8,536 bases of DNA. Source: Methanosarcinales archaeon (GTDB taxonomy: Archaea; Halobacteriota; Methanosarcinia; Methanosarcinales; Methanocomedenaceae). Positions within the stretch are counted from its first letter, which is position 1; every line of letters begins with the position of its first letter. The stretch spans positions 1 through 8,536 of the forward strand of contig JAUWTY010000041.1 of the NCBI GenBank assembly GCA_030614485.1, written 5' to 3'. Below, one piece after another: positions 1 through 6,484 of the stretch. A program made the translations under genes and the position numbers. The notes beneath the pieces were generated by a model. The model saw only the letters and a list, made by a program, of their open reading frames with translations. It was not told where the DNA came from and searched no databases.

Positions 1-20
1 TCGGCGCCTCTGTGGTGAAG

Positions 21-30
21 TATATTTATA
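21..30 (+). promoter_or_regulatory. Probable TATA box of the sufC-sufB operon
   Basis: An AT-only stretch (TATATTTATA) follows a purine-rich segment (GGTGAAG, 14-20) that could act as BRE. A start about 25 nt downstream would fall near position 50, giving a very short leader before the preferred ATG at 63. The spacing fits archaeal TBP/TFB promoters, but this rests on sequence pattern alone. Confidence 0.5.
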
Positions 31-62
31 ACGTTGCAGTCTAAATGGTAATGTGGGAGTTT

Positions 63-794
63 ATGCTTACGATTAAGGGAGTTTCTATAATTAGAGACAA
101 TAGGAAGATACTGCATGAAATCTATCTCGAAGTGGGTAGACAAAGCATCCACAGCATTATGGGGACCAATGGTTCAGGCAAGAGTTCCCTGGCCTATACT
201 ATCATGGGATGTAGCGGTTATACCCCTTCCTGCGGAACTATTGAGTTCGACGGATGCAACCTGACCCATGCAAATCTCAGCCAGCGAGCCGCTGCAGGAA
301 TCACTCTGGCGTGGCAGGAACCGGCCAGATTCGAAGGGCTGAGTGTGCGGGATTACCTGTCCATAGGAATTAAGGGTAAGACTGACGAGAAAGAATTGGA
401 AAAAACATTGTCCCTTGTAAATATGAGTCCGAAGCGATACCTCGACCGTGAGGTGGGCGAATCCCTTAGCGGCGGGGAGCGCAAACGCATCGAACTTGCA
501 TCCATTGTGACCACACGCCCCCGACTTGCCATACTGGACGAACCAGACAGTGGTATTGATGTGATTTCCATAAAAGATGTTATCAACCTGATACATGTGT
601 TAAAGGATAACGGTGCATCGGTACTGGTAATTACCCACAGGCCCGAGATTGTGGAAATCGGGGATTCAGCCTCGCTGATATGTGACGGCAGGATTACAAT
701 GACTGGCACACCAGCAGAAGTATCAGATTACTACCAGCAGCGGTGCAGGCCATGTAATAAAGAAACGGATACACCCAGAGGTATGATATGTTAG
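63..794 (+). CDS. sufC: SufC-like Fe-S cluster assembly ATPase
   Basis: Cytosolic ABC-class ATPase that powers an Fe-S cluster scaffold, with the adjacent SufB-like protein as partner. From the ATG at 63 it is 243 aa, the usual SufC length. Walker A GTNGSGKSS is at residues 34-42, the Q-loop Gln (WQEP) at 85, the signature LSGGERKR at 135-142, Walker B plus D-loop (LAILDEPDSGID) at 155-166 and the H-loop His at 192. There are no membrane segments, and the DEPDSGID form matches SufC rather than importer ATPases. In-frame ATGs also exist at 45 and 51. I prefer 63 because the protein then begins MLTIKGV, as SufC proteins do, and GGGAG (55-59) precedes it. The C-terminus carries a CX2C pair (C228, C231) and a terminal Cys243. 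It overlaps sufB by 7 nt. In methanogens such short SufC/SufB pairs have been called SmsC/SmsB; I infer this belongs there. Confidence 0.9.
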   Translation: MLTIKGVSIIRDNRKILHEIYLEVGRQSIHSIMGTNGSGKSSLAYTIMGCSGYTPSCGTIEFDGCNLTHANLSQRAAAGITLAWQEPARFEGLSVRDYLSIGIKGKTDEKELEKTLSLVNMSPKRYLDREVGESLSGGERKRIELASIVTTRPRLAILDEPDSGIDVISIKDVINLIHVLKDNGASVLVITHRPEIVEIGDSASLICDGRITMTGTPAEVSDYYQQRCRPCNKETDTPRGMIC

Positions 795-1726
795 ATGAAT
801 ATAAGGCACTTGTTGATGCATACGCCAGGTCGGGCGGCAATGCCGCTGTCCTCGATACACCCGGTGTTGCCAGCCTGTTCGTCCATGAAAACCGGGTCCT
901 CTCGTCAAACCTGATTCCCGGCCTGGAACTCACTGTGGAGGAGACCGATACCGGTATCAATGCCCGCCTGGTAATTCTGGAAGGGCACAGAATTGAGCAA
1001 CCTATACACCTGTGTTTCGGGGTGCTTCCGAAAGAAGGGGTGCAGGAGATACGCTCAAGCATCACAGCAGAAGCACGCTCGTCTGCAGAACTGCTGGCTC
1101 ACTGCACATTTCCCAATGCCGTCAGGGTGAAACACATCATGGAGGCGGATATCAGAATAGGGGAGAAGGCATACCTTACCTACAATGAAACCCACTACCA
1201 CGGACCCCATGGCGGGGTTGAAGTAATACCAAAGGCAAGAGTCAAAATAGACCGCGGCGGTAGGCTGGTCACAAGGTTCGCCTTGACCGAGGGCAGGGTG
1301 GGACGGCTGGATATGGACTATGATGTCGATGTGGGTGCGAATGCTGCTGCCGAGATGACTGCCAAAGTGTACGGGCGGGCGGATGATGAAATAAGGATGC
1401 GGGAGTGTACTGTACTATCAGGGCGCGGTGCCCGGAGTATCATCAAAAGCCGGGTGGCTGTACGCGACCAGGCAAAGAGTATGGTGGAGAGTATCACTGA
1501 AGGGCGGGCGCCATACTGCCGGGGGCATGTGGACTGTGTAGAGATTGTGCAGGGGGATGCGATAGCAGAGGCTGTGCCCAGGGTGTCGGTGTTCGATGAG
1601 CACGCCAAGGTGACGCATGAAGCTGCTATTGGCAGTGTGGATAAGAAACAGGTGGAGACTTTGATATCACGGGGGCTTGCTGAGTCTGAAGCTGTGGATG
1701 TTATTGTCAGGGGACTGTTGAAGTAA
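788..1726 (+). CDS. sufB: Short SufB/SufD-family Fe-S scaffold protein
   Basis: Predicted scaffold subunit on which Fe-S clusters are built, working with the SufC-like ATPase. At 312 aa it is much shorter than bacterial SufB (about 480-495 aa); it has the beta-helix core and the C-terminal SufC-binding region but lacks the long N-terminal part. The family signature lies near the C-terminus: EGRAPYCRGHVDC (238-250), then VTHEA (265-269) and a final SRGLAESEAVDVIVRGLL helix pair. By motif alignment, Cys250 sits at the position of the essential SufB cysteine (Cys405 of E. coli), and His267 lies in the HEA motif. The start codon overlaps the sufC stop by 7 nt, and a GAGGT ribosome-binding site lies at 778-782, so translation is probably coupled. 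No sufA, sufS or sufE is next to it. This fits the reduced SMS-type system of anaerobic archaea, where sulfide may replace cysteine desulfurase (inference). Confidence 0.88.
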   Translation: MLDEYKALVDAYARSGGNAAVLDTPGVASLFVHENRVLSSNLIPGLELTVEETDTGINARLVILEGHRIEQPIHLCFGVLPKEGVQEIRSSITAEARSSAELLAHCTFPNAVRVKHIMEADIRIGEKAYLTYNETHYHGPHGGVEVIPKARVKIDRGGRLVTRFALTEGRVGRLDMDYDVDVGANAAAEMTAKVYGRADDEIRMRECTVLSGRGARSIIKSRVAVRDQAKSMVESITEGRAPYCRGHVDCVEIVQGDAIAEAVPRVSVFDEHAKVTHEAAIGSVDKKQVETLISRGLAESEAVDVIVRGLLK

Positions 1727-1751
1727 TGGGTTTTTATGGTGAAGTTCAGAC

Positions 1752-1776
1752 ATGTCATAAAAATGTATGACATTTT
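1752..1776 (+). terminator. Inverted repeat plus T4 after sufB
   Basis: A perfect 8-bp inverted repeat, ATGTCATA (1752-1759) and TATGACAT (1766-1773), has a 6-nt loop and ends in four Ts (1773-1776). It starts 26 nt after the sufB stop. A separate T5 tract lies at 1731-1735. It may terminate the sufCB transcript, or be a palindromic protein-binding site; the AT-rich stem is not very stable. Confidence 0.45.
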
Positions 1777-1779
1777 CTC

Positions 1780-1810
1780 CAGAATTCATGCAATTACCAA
1801 CATAATTCTG
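1780..1810. repeat. Second intergenic inverted repeat
   Basis: CAGAATT (1780-1786) and ATG (1788-1790) can pair with CAT (1801-1803) and AATTCTG (1804-1810). This gives a 10-bp stem with one bulged C at 1787 and a 10-nt loop. It lies 6 nt after the first inverted repeat and 10 nt before the tandem 8-mers. Its role is unknown: an RNA hairpin or a DNA-binding site upstream of the transporter promoter. Confidence 0.45.
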
Positions 1811-1820
1811 AAGATATTAA

Positions 1821-1852
1821 TACAATTGTACAATTGTACAATTATACAATAT
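1821..1852. repeat. 4 x 8-bp tandem, palindromic repeat (putative operator)
   Basis: Four head-to-tail copies of an 8-mer: TACAATTG, TACAATTG, TACAATTA, TACAATAT. Because the unit is nearly self-complementary, the array also contains a perfect 20-bp palindrome at 1824-1843, centred between 1833 and 1834. It lies about 36 bp upstream of the best BRE/TATA of the transporter operon and about 100 bp upstream of its start codon. The position suits a binding site for a dimeric or cooperatively binding regulator, more likely an activator if the 1888-1904 promoter is the one used. The regulator is unknown and none is encoded in the window. Confidence 0.6.
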
Positions 1853-1887
1853 ATCTAATACTTTTTGGGGTAAGCACGTGCATTATT

Positions 1888-1946
1888 GGAAAACGTTAAA
1901 TATGTTTAATTGATGATTTTACATTATAAATGCCAAATGGTGAGGT
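1888..1946 (+). promoter_or_regulatory. Transporter promoter (BRE/TATA) and ribosome-binding site
   Basis: Purine-rich GGAAAA (1888-1893) directly precedes TTAAATATG (1896-1904), a good BRE/TATA pair. Transcription would start near 1925 and give a leader of about 28 nt. That leader contains a strong GGTGAGGT ribosome-binding site (1939-1946), 6 nt before the ATG at 1953. A second TATA-like stretch overlaps the end of the tandem repeat (about 1844-1853) and could serve an alternative start. Position 1874-1881 is the 8-bp palindrome GCACGTGC. No gene is visible in the rest of 1727-1952. Confidence 0.55.
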
Positions 1947-1952
1947 ATTGAC

Positions 1953-2969
1953 ATGATTAAACAGCAGAAAATATTTATTATAACAATTACACTGATACTG
2001 GTACTGCTATCAGGTTGTACAGCTCCTCCAGACGAAGTCGAAGAAACTACAGGCTTTGGTGAATTGAGGATTGGATATCAGCCCAGCACCCATCAGGTCG
2101 CATACATGACTGCCGATGCCAAGGGCTGGTGGCTGGAAGACCTCGAACCCTATGGCGTAACATCCACTAAGGATTTCCTGTTCCCCACAGGTGCCCCTGA
2201 AATGCAGGCCATGCTTGCAGGCGAGATAGATGTAGCCTATGTTGGGGCCACACCACCTCTGTCTGCCATTGACCAGGGTCTTGACGCAAAAATAGTTGCC
2301 GGGGCACAGATCCAGGGTTCAGACCTTGTAATTGCCACTGACCTGCCATACGAGTCTCCACAGGACCTCAAGGGCCTGAAAATCGCTACCTTCCCACCTG
2401 GTACCCTGCAGGATACTGTGCTCAGGAAATGGCTTATGGACCACGATATTGATCCAAAGGAAGATTTGACCATACTGGGTATGGGCGGTGCTGACGCAAA
2501 GACTGCACTGGCTTCCAATAACGTGGACGCCGTATTCCTTCCCCACCCCAGTCCAACAATAATTGAGTCTGAGGGTACCGGAAGGGTCGTGGTACAATCA
2601 GGTGATATGTGGGAGAACCATGCCTGTTGCGTGGTATTAGTAAGGGATGAACTGATAAGGGACTATCCGGAACTGGTGGAACAGATTGTCAGGACACATA
2701 TCAGGGCAACTGAATACATCATCGAACATCCCGAAGAAGCCGCCCAGATATTCGCTGACGATATCGGTGTTTCATACGAGATTGCAAACAAATCAATTAA
2801 CGATTGGGACGGTCAATGGGTCAGTGACCCCAGTATTGAACTGAACACTACCCTGGAATATGCAAGTGTGCAGTACGACCTGGGATATACAGATAAACTG
2901 CTGACCCAGGATGACCTGTTCGACCTGAGTTTCTACAATAAAATAATGTCTGAGATGGTTGAAGAGTAA
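1953..2969 (+). CDS. ABC importer substrate-binding lipoprotein, NitT/TauT (SsuA-like) family
   Basis: Extracytoplasmic receptor that captures a small anionic substrate and delivers it to the adjacent permease. The 338-aa product starts with a basic, hydrophobic signal peptide (residues 1-21) ending in the lipobox LSGC, so Cys22 is the likely lipidation and anchoring site. The mature part shows the family pattern: FGELRIGYQPSTHQ near the N-terminus, EMQAMLAGEIDVAYVG around 86-101, a DLKGLKIATFPPGT segment, and a WENHACCVVLV segment around 220-230. The family covers sulfonates, taurine, nitrate, bicarbonate and thiamine precursors, and the sequence alone does not decide among them. Sulfonates, including coenzyme-M-like compounds, are attractive in a methanogen, but this is inference. 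It is the first gene of a three-gene operon with a strong ribosome-binding site. A hairpin overlapping its stop codon may limit read-through into the permease. Confidence 0.85.
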   Translation: MIKQQKIFIITITLILVLLSGCTAPPDEVEETTGFGELRIGYQPSTHQVAYMTADAKGWWLEDLEPYGVTSTKDFLFPTGAPEMQAMLAGEIDVAYVGATPPLSAIDQGLDAKIVAGAQIQGSDLVIATDLPYESPQDLKGLKIATFPPGTLQDTVLRKWLMDHDIDPKEDLTILGMGGADAKTALASNNVDAVFLPHPSPTIIESEGTGRVVVQSGDMWENHACCVVLVRDELIRDYPELVEQIVRTHIRATEYIIEHPEEAAQIFADDIGVSYEIANKSINDWDGQWVSDPSIELNTTLEYASVQYDLGYTDKLLTQDDLFDLSFYNKIMSEMVEE

Positions 2970-2994
2970 AACTCTTCATCCATTAACTCTTTTT
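2961..2994 (+). terminator. Hairpin overlapping the stop codon, with T-tract (partial terminator/processing site)
   Basis: A perfect 7-bp stem, GAAGAGT (2961-2967) and ACTCTTC (2971-2977), with an AAA loop, spans the last two codons and the TAA stop of the binding-protein gene. A TTTTT tract (2990-2994) follows just before the permease ATG. Such an element after the first gene of a binding-protein operon can lower downstream expression or stabilise the upstream mRNA, giving excess binding protein. The structure is visible; the function is inferred. Confidence 0.5.
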
Positions 2995-3001
2995 ACCTGA
3001 T

Positions 3002-3781
3002 ATGGATATAGGCCAGGGTCTCAGAAAACGAACTCTTGAATTAACATCTATAGCAACGGCTATAGTCATCTGGGAGATTGTTGCAAGGATTATTGACATA
3101 AAATATATCCTGCCCAGTTTCACCAGTGTTGTATCGGCTTTCATTGAACTTGTTCTGGAAGGTGAACTCTACCGCGATATCCTGACAAGTCTCAATTACT
3201 TTGTGATAGGTATCGGACTGGCCATACTGGTAGGCATGCCAATAGGCACGTTGATGGGATGGTTCAAAAGCATTGACAGGGCAGTAGACCCTATCATTGA
3301 GATGATAAGGCCCATCCCACCCCTGGCATGGATTACTTTTGCCATTATGTGGTTCGGGCTTACCCAATATGCGGCCGGATTCGTGATATTCATCGGGGCG
3401 GTATTCCCCATAATTATCAACACGTACACTGGGTTCAAGAATACACCCCGGGTGCTGGTGGAATCAGGAAAGGTATTGGGGTGCGTCAATAATATAGATA
3501 TTATCTACAGGATTGCACTGCCTTTTGCCCTTCCTTCAATTGCCACTGGTATCAGGGTTGGTATGGGTGTGGGCTGGATGTGTGTGGTTGCCGCTGAACT
3601 TTTCGCGGTCAGTAAATACGGCCTTGGCTGGAAAATATGGTTCTGGAATGATTTGCATCACATGGATCTGGTACTTACGTACATGCTTGTCCTGGGAATG
3701 ATTGCGCTGATCATCGACAGAGTCTTCAGGCATATTGTACAGGAATGGTGGCTTAAATGGCAGTCAGGCGTGGTTGTCTGA
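3002..3781 (+). CDS. ABC importer permease, NitT/TauT (SsuC/TauC-like) family
   Basis: Membrane subunit forming the translocation channel, presumably as a homodimer. The 259-aa protein has about six hydrophobic segments (roughly 13-31, 62-85, 104-120, 122-141, 184-200 and 226-248). It carries the family hallmark RPIPPLAWITFAIMWFGL (103-120) and a clear EAA-loop: LVESGKVLG at 152-160, then IALPFALPSI at 171-180, which docks on the ATPase. Length and architecture match SsuC/TauC/NrtB proteins. The ATG at 3002 lies 32 nt after the binding-protein stop with no obvious ribosome-binding site. The run before it is CTTTTTACCTGAT, so translation initiation is probably weak. The ATPase gene begins 12 nt after its stop. 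Substrate specificity is not readable from the permease. Confidence 0.88.
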   Translation: MDIGQGLRKRTLELTSIATAIVIWEIVARIIDIKYILPSFTSVVSAFIELVLEGELYRDILTSLNYFVIGIGLAILVGMPIGTLMGWFKSIDRAVDPIIEMIRPIPPLAWITFAIMWFGLTQYAAGFVIFIGAVFPIIINTYTGFKNTPRVLVESGKVLGCVNNIDIIYRIALPFALPSIATGIRVGMGVGWMCVVAAELFAVSKYGLGWKIWFWNDLHHMDLVLTYMLVLGMIALIIDRVFRHIVQEWWLKWQSGVVV

Positions 3782-3793
3782 CCGGGTGATTCA

Positions 3794-4555
3794 ATGCTTT
3801 CAATAAAAAACATCAATAAGACATATCACTCTGAAGAGGGGGATGAAGTCCTGGCACTTTCAGATATTAACCTGGAAATGAAAGATAAGGAATTTGTTTG
3901 CTTTATCGGGCCGTCGGGATGCGGGAAGACCACAATGCTCAGGATTATAGCCGGACTTGAAAAACCGGACTCTGGCACGATTACCGTACACGGAGAACCT
4001 ATAAAGGGACCCGGGCCTGACAGGGGCATGGTGTTCCAGGAATATTCGTTGTTCCCATGGAGAACGGTACTCAAGAACATCACCTTCAGCCTGGAAATGA
4101 AAAAAATCCCTAAAGGTCAACGTGAAGATATTGCCAGGCGGCACCTGGAACTTGTAGGGCTGTCAAAGTTCGCTGACAGTTATCCTCATGAACTGAGCGG
4201 GGGAATGAAACAGCGCGTGGCCATAGCCAGGGCGCTGGTCAATGATCCAAAAGTTTTGTTAATGGACGAACCCTTTGGTGCCGTGGATGCACAGACCCGG
4301 AACAGACTCCAGCAGGAACTATTGAAGATTTGGGAACGGGACAAAAAGACGTTATTATTCATTACCCATAGTGTGGATGAGGCGGTTTACCTGGCAGACA
4401 GGGTGGTAGTATTCACATCACGCCCGGGAAGGATTAAGGAGATATTCAAAATCGACCTGCCAAGGCCACGTGACAGAACCAGTGTTGATGCAAATACGTG
4501 CCGTGAAAGCTTATTATCTTCACTTGGTGCTGAGATAAATAATGCAATAGACTAA
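3794..4555 (+). CDS. ABC importer ATPase, NitT/TauT (SsuB/TauB-like) family
   Basis: Cytosolic energy-coupling subunit of the importer. The 253-aa protein has Walker A GPSGCGKTT (39-47), Q-loop Gln82 within FQEYSLFPW, signature LSGGMKQR (134-141), Walker B VLLMDEP (154-160), D-loop FGAVD (161-165) and H-loop His192 in ITHSVDEA. The FQEYSLFPW and SVDEAVYLADRVVVFTSRPGRI stretches are typical of nitrate/sulfonate/taurine transporter ATPases. All catalytic residues are intact. A GGGTGA ribosome-binding site (3784-3789) sits 4 nt before the ATG. The gene follows the permease by 12 nt and completes the operon. The next gene has its own TATA-like sequences, so the operon probably ends here, although no clear hairpin terminator is visible after the stop. 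Confidence 0.9.
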   Translation: MLSIKNINKTYHSEEGDEVLALSDINLEMKDKEFVCFIGPSGCGKTTMLRIIAGLEKPDSGTITVHGEPIKGPGPDRGMVFQEYSLFPWRTVLKNITFSLEMKKIPKGQREDIARRHLELVGLSKFADSYPHELSGGMKQRVAIARALVNDPKVLLMDEPFGAVDAQTRNRLQQELLKIWERDKKTLLFITHSVDEAVYLADRVVVFTSRPGRIKEIFKIDLPRPRDRTSVDANTCRESLLSSLGAEINNAID

Positions 4556-4608
4556 TATAATTTTAAGGTAATATATTAAACCACTGTTATTTGAAAAATG
4601 GTGAAATT
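4556..4608 (+). promoter_or_regulatory. Promoter region and ribosome-binding site of AMP phosphorylase
   Basis: Two TATA-like stretches lie here: ATATAATTTTAA (about 4556-4566) and the palindrome TAATATATTA (4569-4578). The first would place the start near 4585 and leave room for the GGTGA ribosome-binding site at 4600-4604, 4 nt before the ATG at 4609. The second would start transcription almost at the ribosome-binding site. This suggests AMP phosphorylase is transcribed separately from the transporter. Confidence 0.4.
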
Positions 4609-6123
4609 ATGGAATTATCGGTTCAGCTAATAAATATCAAAGTAGGTAAACACAAAGTTGTATTGAATAATCTTGACGCAAAAGAACTGGGTGTGATGGC
4701 AGGTGACCGGGTAAAATTGAAAGATCACGGTTACATTACTGCTATTGTAGATACCACTGACGATATAATTCCCCAGGGTACTATCGGGGTATATCACGAG
4801 ATAATGGAACACATCAATGACGCCCATACACTTGAGATCACACCAGCAACAAAACCCGCATCTGTGAGTACCATCAAACACATCATGGACGGTGGGAAAT
4901 ACACCAGGGAAGATATGTATGACCTGGTAAATGATATTGTAAAAGAAAATCTCAGCGACATTGAGATGACTGCATTTATCACAGCTTCCCACATGAACTG
5001 CCTGCCTGCAGAGCAGACTGAATGGCTGACCAGGGCAATGATAGATACGGGAGAGAAACTTGATTTCGATACCCACCCCATCATGGACAAGCACAGTATC
5101 GGTGGTGTGCCTGGGAACAAGATATCACTGCTCATTGTACCTATTGTTGCAGCGGCGGGACTGCTGATTCCAAAGAGCAGCAGCCGGGCCATAACAGGGG
5201 CAGGTGGCACGGCTGACCTGATGGAGATACTTGCGCCTGTTGCATTCAATGCTGACGAGATAAAATCAATGACTGAAAAGGTAGGCGGCGTTATTGTCTG
5301 GGGAGGTGCCACCAATATTGCTCCTGCTGATGATAAACTTATTAGAGTAGAATACCCGCTGTCGCTGGACCCAAGCTGCCAGTTGCTGGCAAGCATCATG
5401 GCAAAGAAAGGCGCCATGGGCGCGGACTGCGTGGTCATAGACATCCCGACCGGTTCAGGTACTAAGATACCTGACGTGGAACAGGGCAGGGCAATGGCCC
5501 GCGGCCTCATTGACCTGGGAGCAAGGTTGGGCATGCAGGTAGAGTGTGCCATGACCTACGGTGCCTCCCCTATAGGCAGGACCGTGGGCGGTGGGCTGGA
5601 AGTGGTAGAGGCCCTGAAGGTGCTTGAATCCATGGAGGGGCCCAACAGCCTTATCCAGAAAAGTGTTGGTCTTGCCGGACTGATGCTTGAAATGGGCGGG
5701 GCTGCAAGCAGGGGCGATGGCAGGGATATGGCTTATGAGATATTAAAATCAGGAAAGGCCCTGGAAAAAATGCGAGAGATCATTGAGATTCAAGGTGGCG
5801 ATCCTGGGATAACTTCAAGCGATATATCTATAGGGGACAAGACCGCCCAGATATTTGCACAGTCTGATGGGTATATAGTTGAGTTCCATAACAAACGCAT
5901 TGTAGAGATTGCAAGACTGGCAGGGGCGCCTAATGATAAAGGGGCTGGTGTATTGATACACAAGAAGAAGGGCGAGACCGTAAAGAAGGATGAACCTATA
6001 CTGTCTATATATTCTGAAAAGGAATGGAAATTAACCAACGCCATTAACAGCGCCAAAAAGGATTCTGCCATAATTGTGGAAGGAATGTTGCTGGAAACCG
6101 TACGTGGACAAAGGGAACTGTAG
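4609..6123 (+). CDS. deoA: AMP phosphorylase (archaeal type)
   Basis: Catalyses AMP + phosphate to adenine + ribose 1,5-bisphosphate; CMP and UMP are also used by characterised homologues. It feeds ribose-1,5-bisphosphate isomerase and type III RuBisCO. From the ATG at 4609 it is 504 aa, essentially the length of the Thermococcus kodakarensis enzyme (503 aa) and longer than bacterial thymidine phosphorylases. It has the extra N-terminal domain (about residues 1-84) typical of archaeal AMP phosphorylases. The catalytic core shows KHSIGGVPGNK (161-171) and the thymidine/pyrimidine phosphorylase signature SSSRAITGAGGTADLMEIL (190-208). Later come VWGGATNIAPADD and the C-terminal alpha/beta domain with APNDKGAG. 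A TTG at 4591 is an alternative in-frame start, but the ATG has the GGTGA ribosome-binding site and matches the family N-terminus. Neither partner enzyme is in the window. The stop is one base from the stop of the convergent gene. The name deoA is often used, although the substrate is AMP. Confidence 0.93.
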   Translation: MELSVQLINIKVGKHKVVLNNLDAKELGVMAGDRVKLKDHGYITAIVDTTDDIIPQGTIGVYHEIMEHINDAHTLEITPATKPASVSTIKHIMDGGKYTREDMYDLVNDIVKENLSDIEMTAFITASHMNCLPAEQTEWLTRAMIDTGEKLDFDTHPIMDKHSIGGVPGNKISLLIVPIVAAAGLLIPKSSSRAITGAGGTADLMEILAPVAFNADEIKSMTEKVGGVIVWGGATNIAPADDKLIRVEYPLSLDPSCQLLASIMAKKGAMGADCVVIDIPTGSGTKIPDVEQGRAMARGLIDLGARLGMQVECAMTYGASPIGRTVGGGLEVVEALKVLESMEGPNSLIQKSVGLAGLMLEMGGAASRGDGRDMAYEILKSGKALEKMREIIEIQGGDPGITSSDISIGDKTAQIFAQSDGYIVEFHNKRIVEIARLAGAPNDKGAGVLIHKKKGETVKKDEPILSIYSEKEWKLTNAINSAKKDSAIIVEGMLLETVRGQREL

Positions 6124-6124
6124 A

Positions 6125-6484
6125 TCAGGCTTCCAGGTATTCTTCCTTTTTCCTGGAATGCTGTTCGACCAGGTCTTTTTCCAGTTTGAATGAGTAAAAG
6201 AATACCATTGAGCCATCTGGTACATCATCCCAGAGACTGGCATCCACACAACCCTCTCCAAACTCCTCTACAAGACCTTCATAGGTGGCTGCCTCAATCT
6301 TATCGATGTTTATTGCTAAATCTTCTAGTTGCTTGGTTTGGTTGTTCTTTACCCGGTAAACACCTTTGTTGTAGAATTTTGAAGAAACAAAGGTACAGGT
6401 GCCGTTTTCTAGCACTTCGTCAATCCTGAAAGGATCCAGGTCTATATTATTCCCCACTCTTGATATGTCAAGCTTTTCTTGCAC
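6125..6484 (-). CDS. Unrecognised 119-aa acidic protein
   Basis: I do not recognise this protein. It is soluble and acidic, with no signal peptide or membrane segment. It has two cysteines (C30, C79) and a predicted mixed alpha/beta pattern: a strand-rich first part (CTFVSSKFYNKGVYRVKN, about 30-47), a middle helix with LEDLAINIDKIEAATYEGLVEEFGEG, then DGSMVFFYSFKLEKD and a charged C-terminal helix. Translation starts at GTG (6482-6484). This choice is supported by a GGTGA ribosome-binding site 4 nt upstream on the minus strand, and by a TATA-like TTTAAATA (6543-6550) about 60 nt upstream. Codon usage looks like its neighbours. It converges on AMP phosphorylase with one base between stops and is divergent from the 68-aa gene. 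The start signals make it a likely real gene of unknown function. Confidence 0.75.
   Translation of the reverse strand: MQEKLDISRVGNNIDLDPFRIDEVLENGTCTFVSSKFYNKGVYRVKNNQTKQLEDLAINIDKIEAATYEGLVEEFGEGCVDASLWDDVPDGSMVFFYSFKLEKDLVEQHSRKKEEYLEA

Noticed and set aside
1727..1952. Riboswitch or CRISPR-like array in the long intergenic region
   Set aside because: The repeats are only 8 bp with no spacers, so not CRISPR. I could not match any known riboswitch core; inverted repeats alone are not enough.
63..4555. A functional link between the SufCB operon and the importer (for example a dedicated sulfur-supply system)
   Set aside because: The two units share orientation but are separated by 226 nt with a putative terminator and a separate promoter. 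Nothing in the sequence ties their functions.
4794..5552. 252-codon open frame on the minus strand within AMP phosphorylase
   Set aside because: It lies wholly antisense to a well-supported enzyme. Its translation is rich in Ser, Ile, Pro and Met with no recognisable domain, as expected for a shadow frame.
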